DNA of 64,000 bases from Paramoeba atlantica (taxonomy: Eukaryota > Discosea): positions 372,001 through 436,000 of the forward strand of contig CDRNVI010000003.1 in NCBI GenBank assembly GCA_977017575.1, given 5' to 3'. Within the stretch, counting starts at the first letter, position 1, and each line of letters begins with the position of its first letter. Below the pieces are notes generated by a model, which worked only from the letters and a program-made list of their open reading frames with translations, was not told the origin of the DNA and did not search any database. Of this stretch, positions 56,462 to 64,000 are shown one piece after another. The position numbers and the translations under genes are program-made.

Positions 56462-59400
56462 TTACTTTTCAAGTTTGGCCCATTCTGCTGTTTCACCGAA
56501 ACGCACAATGATGCCTTCTTCCTTGTGTGTTCCTTCTTTGTCTGCTTGATGCAAAACTTCGTAATACGCCTTTTGAATGATTTGTAAATCTCGTCTTGCT
56601 TGTGTGTCATTCGGGTTTTGCAATTTTCTCACGAGTGCAAGTACCATTGCGAGCTTTAGTTTTTTAATGACTTGACATGTGCGTTCATCGGCTAACACGA
56701 ACAACCAGTCATCGAGAATCATGAGGTGAGCTTTCTCCACAAAGTCAATACTATTGGTAGGAACACCAAAAAATAGGAGGGGCCATATAGTAATGCCGGT
56801 TACCTCCGAAATTTTGTACTGAATACCAGATTTCGTTTTCGGACTTTTCGTACAGGAGCGAAACACGTAGTATGGTGACTGATTCTTATCTTCGCCAATC
56901 TTAAATTCCATAATTTGTGCACAAATCGAAGTTGTATCAATTACAGTCTCAACAGTCTTGGTACGCAAGTATTTGGTCACTTTTTGCGCCACATTCGGGT
57001 ATAACATACATGTAATAAGACCTTTCGCGAGGATAATATCGCTTGAAAGAGTGGAGTGGATGGACTGATCAACGAAGGCGGCACGTTTCTTAGACGATTC
57101 TGGGTCGATGTCGGTCAGATATTTATTTTCTGCTAAAACATTATAGATCTGATGTTTAGTGAGTGACATTTGTTCAAGTTTGCTCAATACGAGTGTGTGA
57201 TCAGATAGAAACCGGGCCTCGTGTTCTGGAAAAATTCCCCTTACGTTTACCCAGGAATTATAAGCGTTTACACAGGAAAGGATATCACTCCTTGATTTTC
57301 GTCCCAAGATATCTCGATTGATTCGTGCTCCTTCCCTGCCATCAAAGGTATTGTCAAACGGTGAGATGCTGGTTGCTGCCGCAATGGTTAAGGCACAGTC
57401 CAGACATCCGAGAGCAAGCCCGAGAAGAATCATTTTTCCAGTACTTGGGTCTACAGGGAGCGGTGAGAGATATAACCCCAAAGGCGTGAGTTGCATATTC
57501 TCATCTACTGCCCCAGCGTCTTGCAGCTTACGCATGGCACTCTTAATCGAAATAGATTGCGGTACATCGAGCACATTATTGCTCAGATACTCCTCTGGGC
57601 TTTCAATTCCGAGGGTTAGCAACAGAAGACAGATGCCATCGAGGGGCGTTCTGACTAACTCCGGGCTTTGATATGTGGGTAAAAGTTCGTACGTTTCCCT
57701 TGTGTACATACGATAACAAATTCCGTTTTGAGTGCGACCCGCACGACCCGCACGCTGAATGCAATTCGCTTTGCTCGCATACATGACCTGTAGGGCAGTT
57801 TGATGTGTTGTTGCATCCAGTGAAAAGGTTGTGACCGCTTGTTTCAAACGCCCTGTGTCAATTACCACGCGGACATCGGGAATAGTAATGGAGCTTTCGC
57901 AAATGTTTGTGGATAAAACAACTTTTGTTTTCCCAGGAGATGCTGGAGCAAAGGCTTTCATCTGAAGGTCTTGAGCAACCGATGAATGTAGGGTTAACAC
58001 TTCGATTTCATCGCGCATGTGAGAAATTGCTTCGCTTGCTGCTACTATATCACCCCAACCCGGCAGAAATACTAGGATGGATGCGTTGGCAACCTCATGA
58101 TTTCGGATGCAGTGATCAACTAAAAATGTAAGGAGTCTAAAATCGATGGCGCTTGAAGCTTTACTCATTCCTTGGATACGCTGATCTGAATTAAGAAGTT
58201 CAGGTGGGGGTGCTAGATTTAGCATTGACGTTGTCACGACATTACGCTCACGCGCAAGACTAGCGATGTGATCGAGGTATTTGATGTCAACGTCATACAT
58301 TCCCCTGTTGCATTCTATCACTGGTGCATTGCTAAAATATTTCGAAAAACTGGATGAATGCATTGTTGCACTCATAATAATTAATTTGAGGTCCAAACGC
58401 TGTGACAAAATATCCCTCAAGAGCGTCAAACACATATCTGTGCTCGAGTCGCGTTCGTGCACTTCGTCAAAAATTATATGTGAATATTCGTGAGCAAATC
58501 GATCAGTGCGAAGTTTCCTAAGTAAAAGACCACTGGTCAAAAAGTTTAAATGTGTTCCAGGGCGATGCTCAAGGCGAATTTGATATCCTATACTATCACC
58601 CACCTCTTCTTGGCGCTCGTGGGCAACACGCTTCGCTACTGATATTGCACTAATCCGTCGGGGTTGGGTTACCACTATTCCACATGGTCGCTCATTTATT
58701 AAACAGTCGTCTAGAATGTACTGCGGGATTTGGGTTGTCTTTCCACTACCTGCGGCAGAACAAACAACGACAACCTGATTCTTTTGTATAGCGTCCAACA
58801 ATTCCTTCTTTATCGACCGGATAGTTAGCTCACGTCTTTGACGACCTATTCCGTTCTTATACGTCGGATCAAGTTGTCTGTCGAGAAGTTTTTGATGTAA
58901 GTCAGGACGAAATGCTGGAATTTCTAAGTCACGAAACAGCAACCGACGTTCAAGTTCCGTGTCTGTGATATTTCTACTTTCTTGCTCCAATTCATGAACA
59001 TCCTTCCATCGCCCCACAGCATCATGTAGTCGTTCCATCAGATCTTTATTGCTCCTCAGAAGTGGTGAAATGTTCGATACACCTCGCATCTGAAAATATG
59101 GATATCTTTGGAGCATTTGAATCATACAAGTGATATCTGCTGCACTTTTGTCACGATGCTTAATAAGAAAATTTACTAACTTTGATTGAGCTGCACCATG
59201 CGCTCCCACTCTTGTGCCGCTTGATCCCGCGACTTCAATAGACCCCATTTGGGGATCGTTTAGAGTAAGCCCTATTTCGTATACCCCAGTTTCCTTGTCA
59301 AATTTTACTAGGGTATTAACAGGGGAAGATTCCGCCGCTTTTTCATACAGCTGAAGTACCGTGTCGTGGCCTCCTGTGGTAAGCTCGCGTGCTTCCGCAT

Positions 59401-62400
59401 CCCAGTTGCACACCGATCCCAGTCGCTTTTCAAGGTTGTTTGCGCGATCGCAAAAGTCTTTGTCAAGCACGCGTAACATGTATACTGCATGTGCAATGGC
59501 TCTCTTAGCACTACTTAGCTTGGTTCGATGTATTCCGTGAGCTGTGTATTCCGGGAATCCTGGTACAGGAAAATACGTATGTATGTACGGAGTGTCTTGC
59601 AGTCGTCGCGTGCTCATTTTATCGGGATATCGAATTCCTGTACGTTCACACCAGTCTGAAAGAACACTTTTCATCCCACAAGTAGAAAATCCATCGCCCT
59701 CAACGCAGTCTAAAGCGCCGTCCGATACTGCGTCCCCCGTACGCGGTATTTTTCCTTGCTTCAAGTACTCAAAGTCCTTCGCCTCCTGTGCAGCTTGTAA
59801 ATATTCTATTGTTTGTTGAACAAAAAATAACCAATCTTCGATGGTCATGACCTCTTCGTCTTCGGAAGGAAGTTCAGGCCTGGAAGTCATTCCAAATGAT
59901 ACTTTTAGTTTAACAGGAGGTGGGCTTACAGTATTTGCTTCACTTAGTCCATGGCCTGGAAATGCAGCAGATCGCCCCTCTCGCATGACTTCTAACCTAT
60001 GTATAGATTGGGCGCTGGAATCAGAAAATACAGAAATTCCCAGCGCATCAAGTATTCTTGTGCCGTGTAAAATACACATGCTCTTCGCATCTGATACTTT
60101 GTTTGCTATCCCGATTGCCAAACGTTTTCCAAATCTTTCTGGAACAGGAAGCTCAAGTAGTGCTTGAGTTTGTCTGTGACCTTCTTCATGATATACACCT
60201 GTGCACTTTATGACTTGCAAAAGATTATCACAGCGCTTCGATTTGTCTCTAGCATATCGAAAATAATATTTACTCAGTGCAGCAAGATACTTCATTTTAT
60301 ACTGTTCTCTAGTGACTATTTCGTATACACCTTCACGCTTGACTGTGTACGGAATTAACCTGTCAAAATCAGTTGCGCTTTGTAATTTATAGCGCAAAGG
60401 TGGTGGAAGATTGTTCTTCGCATCCGGACGTACATCGTCAGTTGAAAATGGGGCCCACCGTCCGGACTTTCGCGTTAACTGCGCTCGCTTATTCTGTTGC
60501 TCTGTCCTGGTGAATAATTTACCACCAACATGATCAATTATTAGTTCTGCATGCATACATGCAATGATGAGCGCATCGTCCTCCATATAGCTTTCTCCTA
60601 TAGCTTTGATATTTCCTATACCATCAATGAATATGTTTCCCGAGAAACGATAGTATAGCTGTTGAAAACCAGGAACTTTTGGGTCCACAAGATTAAACTG
60701 CTCTTTCGTGAATAATTGCGCAATGCTAGAGCCCCGGCTGGCCAAATATTTTCCAATGCGGTGACGAGACATCTCATCCTTTTCGTATGGGCGAATAAGT
60801 GCGCTTTGCGACATTATTAGGGCTGAACCTCGTACAACGGCATATGAATCTGTGGTATCTACTCTCCAAGTTGTGGGCTCAAAGGCTTTTGCCTCGGTAG
60901 TTATTGTATCTAATTTTATCCCAATAGTTTGACCGTCTCCTTTCTTTACGTTATCCCCTTCTTCTTTATACTCTACCAGGTTTCGCGACAAAGGCCGGCG
61001 CTCTTCATTAAGATCATCAGACCCACCCGATTCTTCGTTCAACATACAAAGAGCAGGAGGTGATAAAGTCTCCTTATCAACGTTGAGGTAGTCTTCTTTG
61101 ACATTCAATATTTCTATGATTTTTAAGGCGTGCATGCAACAAAGAACTTCCGCAGTGGTACGATTGAGAGAGACACCCATTGCTGTTCGTACACCCACTT
61201 TTTCAGTGTTTATTGGTAGACGATAAATTGCTGTCACACTCCTGGAGTCCCTCCAGGAGCCTTTGTGATACAAATATTGAACATGCACTTTTTCGTCAAA
61301 ATAAGGCCAATAAAATCGCGAGTGCACCGTTTTTAATTTCTTAGCGGCATCCATTTGCAGAATGTCCACAGGTTCAAGAGATGTGTTTTGTAGCAAATCT
61401 GTATCTTCTTTTAGTGATTTGCTTTCAAGGTTCAGCGTAGTCTTCTTTAGTGGAAGAGGTGAAACAGCATAGGGTCGGGTCTGATCCCCAGGCATAGGGG
61501 CCCAGCGTCCCATTTTTCGAACTCCCTCGGCGTGCAGTCTTTGCTTTTCGTCGTTCCCGTATATTCTTATGCCTAGTGCGTCAAGCATGAGCTCCATATG
61601 CATTGCACATAGTGAAGATGCACTCCTTGCATTGCGCGCGATGCCCACTGACTCTCGCTTCCCGAATATCTTGTCTAATGGTAAGACAAGTGTAGCCGTA
61701 AACTCAGACGGCGTTTCTGTTGACTTGTTGAATACCTTTTCCGTTACATTAATCACAGTGTCCATCAATACGTGAGACCAGCGTGCGTAATACCGATGCA
61801 TCCGAGCGACAGAATTACTATCATAAAAATTTGGGCTGCGTATGTACAGGTTTGCATTAGCATGGCTCTGGGTAGCCAAGGCTACAAGTGTGAATTTTCC
61901 ATCCTCTGATTCTATTCTTTCATCTTCGCTACTTACTTGATTCACATATTGCACTGTAGTATTTACAAGCTTTTGTCGCGATTCTTGGTCCAGTCCAACG
62001 TATTCAAGAGCTGGGGGCATAGTAATCTCATGAAAAGATTTGCGCTTGGCGCCAGGCATGGGAGCTTTCTTTCCATCCTTTCGCTTTTGTGCTGCATATT
62101 TTATCTGTCCACTTGAAAGGGAAAATATAGGAATTTGTAATTCGTTCAAAATCGACTCTGCGTGCATACAACACACTACTTCTGCATCCTTTTCAGATTC
62201 CGCAATGCCACATGCAGTAACGTTGTAGCTCTCAATGGGAAGCTTCAAGTGTACTTCACATTTTTCTGATTGACTCTTTGCATCCACATTTTGAAAAAGC
62301 TTGTCCTTTTCCATTGCCGGGTGGTGCCGCGATATGTACGCTACTATTCGGGAACGTGCCATGTTATCAATCCGAAAAACATTTTCAACCTTTTGAGAAT

Positions 62401-62779
62401 TCATGTTACTTGTTTCTGCAGTAAAGGTTTTCTCAATTACTCTGTTTTCGATGACTACATCTTTGATCACAGTATTCTTAATAGATTCAGATGTATTCTT
62501 AGTAGAATCAAATGTAATCGTCGTGGGATTCAAATGCTTTGTAGTCACAGACAAACGTGGAACCGCAGCACGGATGCGAGATGTCTGAACCAGTCGACCA
62601 CTGTCTTGGAATGCGCATGTAGTCGCACGTATGGAGTTGTGCCGTCTACCAAATTGATATACGAAGCGATTTAAATAAACCTTGTGATGGATTACTATGC
62701 TTCGATGTTTCCTCAACCTTAAAGAGCCACCGGGACATAACATTCGCGGCATAAAGCTTTCGTTAGGTAAAAAACTCAT
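56462..62779 (-). CDS. REH2-like DEAH/RHA RNA helicase with multiple dsRBD-like modules (mitochondrial RNA editing candidate)
   Basis: 2,105 residues from an ATG. The N-terminus (RLRKHRSIVIHHKVYLNRF) is basic and acid-poor, as in a mitochondrial presequence. Residues about 140-960 contain five divergent copies of a module of roughly 160-180 residues: Y..R start, CCMHA or similar near its middle, and GRWAPMPG at its end. Two more dsRBD-like domains precede the helicase. Core: GSGKTTQIPQ (near 1341), DEVHERD (near 1441), SAT, LVFLPGWGDI, and QRAGRAGR (near 1675), then ratchet and OB-fold regions. The size and architecture match the kinetoplastid editing helicase REH2 (KREH2), a subunit of mRNA-editing complexes. 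Assignment to REH2 rather than another RHA protein is strong inference. Confidence 0.88.
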   Translation of the reverse strand: MSFLPNESFMPRMLCPGGSLRLRKHRSIVIHHKVYLNRFVYQFGRRHNSIRATTCAFQDSGRLVQTSRIRAAVPRLSVTTKHLNPTTITFDSTKNTSESIKNTVIKDVVIENRVIEKTFTAETSNMNSQKVENVFRIDNMARSRIVAYISRHHPAMEKDKLFQNVDAKSQSEKCEVHLKLPIESYNVTACGIAESEKDAEVVCCMHAESILNELQIPIFSLSSGQIKYAAQKRKDGKKAPMPGAKRKSFHEITMPPALEYVGLDQESRQKLVNTTVQYVNQVSSEDERIESEDGKFTLVALATQSHANANLYIRSPNFYDSNSVARMHRYYARWSHVLMDTVINVTEKVFNKSTETPSEFTATLVLPLDKIFGKRESVGIARNARSASSLCAMHMELMLDALGIRIYGNDEKQRLHAEGVRKMGRWAPMPGDQTRPYAVSPLPLKKTTLNLESKSLKEDTDLLQNTSLEPVDILQMDAAKKLKTVHSRFYWPYFDEKVHVQYLYHKGSWRDSRSVTAIYRLPINTEKVGVRTAMGVSLNRTTAEVLCCMHALKIIEILNVKEDYLNVDKETLSPPALCMLNEESGGSDDLNEERRPLSRNLVEYKEEGDNVKKGDGQTIGIKLDTITTEAKAFEPTTWRVDTTDSYAVVRGSALIMSQSALIRPYEKDEMSRHRIGKYLASRGSSIAQLFTKEQFNLVDPKVPGFQQLYYRFSGNIFIDGIGNIKAIGESYMEDDALIIACMHAELIIDHVGGKLFTRTEQQNKRAQLTRKSGRWAPFSTDDVRPDAKNNLPPPLRYKLQSATDFDRLIPYTVKREGVYEIVTREQYKMKYLAALSKYYFRYARDKSKRCDNLLQVIKCTGVYHEEGHRQTQALLELPVPERFGKRLAIGIANKVSDAKSMCILHGTRILDALGISVFSDSSAQSIHRLEVMREGRSAAFPGHGLSEANTVSPPPVKLKVSFGMTSRPELPSEDEEVMTIEDWLFFVQQTIEYLQAAQEAKDFEYLKQGKIPRTGDAVSDGALDCVEGDGFSTCGMKSVLSDWCERTGIRYPDKMSTRRLQDTPYIHTYFPVPGFPEYTAHGIHRTKLSSAKRAIAHAVYMLRVLDKDFCDRANNLEKRLGSVCNWDAEARELTTGGHDTVLQLYEKAAESSPVNTLVKFDKETGVYEIGLTLNDPQMGSIEVAGSSGTRVGAHGAAQSKLVNFLIKHRDKSAADITCMIQMLQRYPYFQMRGVSNISPLLRSNKDLMERLHDAVGRWKDVHELEQESRNITDTELERRLLFRDLEIPAFRPDLHQKLLDRQLDPTYKNGIGRQRRELTIRSIKKELLDAIQKNQVVVVCSAAGSGKTTQIPQYILDDCLINERPCGIVVTQPRRISAISVAKRVAHERQEEVGDSIGYQIRLEHRPGTHLNFLTSGLLLRKLRTDRFAHEYSHIIFDEVHERDSSTDMCLTLLRDILSQRLDLKLIIMSATMHSSSFSKYFSNAPVIECNRGMYDVDIKYLDHIASLARERNVVTTSMLNLAPPPELLNSDQRIQGMSKASSAIDFRLLTFLVDHCIRNHEVANASILVFLPGWGDIVAASEAISHMRDEIEVLTLHSSVAQDLQMKAFAPASPGKTKVVLSTNICESSITIPDVRVVIDTGRLKQAVTTFSLDATTHQTALQVMYASKANCIQRAGRAGRTQNGICYRMYTRETYELLPTYQSPELVRTPLDGICLLLLTLGIESPEEYLSNNVLDVPQSISIKSAMRKLQDAGAVDENMQLTPLGLYLSPLPVDPSTGKMILLGLALGCLDCALTIAAATSISPFDNTFDGREGARINRDILGRKSRSDILSCVNAYNSWVNVRGIFPEHEARFLSDHTLVLSKLEQMSLTKHQIYNVLAENKYLTDIDPESSKKRAAFVDQSIHSTLSSDIILAKGLITCMLYPNVAQKVTKYLRTKTVETVIDTTSICAQIMEFKIGEDKNQSPYYVFRSCTKSPKTKSGIQYKISEVTGITIWPLLFFGVPTNSIDFVEKAHLMILDDWLFVLADERTCQVIKKLKLAMVLALVRKLQNPNDTQARRDLQIIQKAYYEVLHQADKEGTHKEEGIIVRFGETAEWAKLEK

Positions 62780-63237
62780 AGAGGTATGAATACCTCAAGA
62801 TAACGAACTATAGTTAAGCATGAAGGTGTAAGACTGCTCAACAGTATTTTCTTGCATACGCGTGAAGAATTTTATGCACTTACGTAGTAAATGTCTAAAA
62901 AAAAGCAGTCCTATGATAAGCAGTGCGGCTTCGTGTATAGCTATACTGGTAACTGTGTATGTATGCTAGTAACTATTGTGTATATAACGCCCTCCATACT
63001 CTCGAATATTGAGAATAAAGTGGTCGAAAAAATGGAAAAGAACAAGAATACACTGATAATCTGTTGTAGGAACTCCTAAATGAACCACAAAGTATTTGCG
63101 AGATCGGGGATCCAAGAGTGCGTAGGAGGCATAAAGGATATTTCTTTTCGAAAAACGTTTTCCGAATCGAGCCCTAGGAAGGGTATTCTATTTTTAACGC
63201 CAGATAGCGATTGTACGCTATGAAGACTTTATGATAA
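62780..63237. other. Intergenic region, no gene seen
   Basis: 458 bp spacer between the helicase and its upstream neighbour. Contains one 62-codon plus-strand frame (62891-63079) without recognisable content. Confidence 0.5.
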
Positions 63238-64000
63238 CTAGATAGTTACATCTTCATCGCTGCGTATATTACTTTCGTCTTCACCTCTGCATACCACTAA
63301 GCGTTTCCTTCGCGTTTCTGTGCGTTTGTGCTGGTTTATTTTCTGCCGATGCAGCCTCGAATGTTGTGCAAAAAGAGTACCATTACTTTTTAAAAGGCTA
63401 AGAGTAGCTACTGATTCGTTCGCGTCGTGTGAATCAGTGTGTATTGCAGTACAACCCACTCGCCTCTTCTTTTGCCCGCTGACAAGAAAAGCATACCGGC
63501 TTTGACGTTTTTTTGAACGCATCATTGTCATGGTACGTGGTTTCCCTAGCGTGAATACAACGCTCGAATCGGATGTATGCAACAATGAGTGGGGCTCGGA
63601 ACTAGAATCAATGCTTGGAATCAGCTTGCTGAAATGTACGTTTTTGCGAGGAATCCGACGAGCTTGTTGTTGGGACTTATCCCAGGAGCGCAGCCACCGC
63701 ATACCGCTCCTGGACGAAACATCAGGAATGTCCAATCCTTCCTCTGTGTAGGCATTCTCCAACTGCATTCGGTAGTTTTCCAGGTGTCGTGCAGTGCCTT
63801 TTTTTTGCGAACGCAGAGACAGAATGATGGCGTCGAATCGCGTAACAAAAGCTCGACAGGCGGCTTCGACTTGATCAACCGACAGGAACAGCACGGAGGA
63901 GTGATTGTTTTCAACATAATTCGCGAACCATTCAACGGTGTCATACCATTCCTTCTCTCTACCCTTCTGAATTACTTTGGCGTCGCTCTGCTTCTCTCGA
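63238..64000 (-). CDS. Hypothetical basic protein, N-terminus beyond window edge
   Basis: The frame is open from the stop at 63238 through 63894 (a GTG) and on to the right edge, so the start lies outside the window. Visible part: 253 codons, charged and helical at first (WYDTVEWFANYVENNHSS, FVTRFDAIILSLRSQKKG), then disordered and rich in Arg, Lys and Ser with KKRQSR and RRKRL stretches and an acidic end. No domain recognised. Possibly a nuclear or nucleic-acid-binding protein by charge alone. Confidence 0.55.
   Translation of the reverse strand, partial: REKQSDAKVIQKGREKEWYDTVEWFANYVENNHSSVLFLSVDQVEAACRAFVTRFDAIILSLRSQKKGTARHLENYRMQLENAYTEEGLDIPDVSSRSGMRWLRSWDKSQQQARRIPRKNVHFSKLIPSIDSSSEPHSLLHTSDSSVVFTLGKPRTMTMMRSKKRQSRYAFLVSGQKKRRVGCTAIHTDSHDANESVATLSLLKSNGTLFAQHSRLHRQKINQHKRTETRRKRLVVCRGEDESNIRSDEDVTI

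Noticed and set aside
1-64000. CRISPR arrays, rRNA genes, bacterial operons
   Set aside because: No regularly spaced direct repeats, no rRNA-like sequence and no Shine-Dalgarno-type organisation; gene content is eukaryotic.

Overview
This is eukaryotic nuclear DNA from a gene-dense, apparently intron-free genome. Every recognisable host gene (about 27, including two cut by the window edges) lies on the minus strand, so the whole 64 kb looks like one directional gene cluster. Three genes point to Euglenozoa, most likely a kinetoplastid: a 2,105-residue DEAH/RHA helicase with several dsRNA-binding-like modules that resembles the RNA-editing helicase REH2, a diverged deoxyhypusine synthase with a long insert and no catalytic lysine (kinetoplastids are known for a DHS pseudoenzyme paralogue), and an intronless Y14. 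The assignment is inference from gene content and organisation. Genus cannot be fixed; a Perkinsela- or Ichthyobodo-like early branch is one possibility.

Layout. 1-10.3 kb: penicillin-acylase family protein (runs off the left edge), Ser/Thr/Pro-rich secreted protein, DNA polymerase alpha, Ddi1. 10.3-18.7 kb: empty tract, MIF4G (eIF4G-like) protein, truncated LRR gene, Tc1/mariner debris, short ORF with a transposon-derived N-terminus, METTL25-like methyltransferase. 18.8-25.9 kb: transposon-rich tract (PIF/Harbinger-like remnant, internally deleted Tc1-like element) around a DTW-domain tRNA-modification gene. 25.9-39.4 kb: dense host genes (cytochrome b5 reductase, LRR protein, CCHC zinc-knuckle protein, glutamate-cysteine ligase, two tandem paralogues with a ubiquitin-like C-terminus, unknowns, Rrp4). 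39.4-43.1 kb: AT-rich repeats, a long inverted repeat and decayed plus-strand zinc-finger ORFs. 43.1-51.2 kb: HemK/PrmC, a second long LRR gene, MFS sugar transporter, RRM protein, Y14, DHS-like protein, small basic protein. 51.2-55.5 kb: a Tc1/mariner element carrying two later insertions, one with an open Merlin/IS1595-type transposase. 55.5-64 kb: Yae1-domain protein, REH2-like helicase and a basic protein cut by the right edge.

The genes are unrelated in pathway: DNA replication (Pol alpha), translation and RNA processing (MIF4G, Rrp4, Y14, REH2-like, DTW, PrmC, DHS-like, Yae1), thiol metabolism (glutamate-cysteine ligase) and transport. This fits clusters transcribed together without functional grouping. 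All recognisable transposase ORFs are on the plus strand, antisense to the host genes. Start codons were chosen as ATG; where the open frame extends upstream only from TTG or GTG, the first ATG was used.
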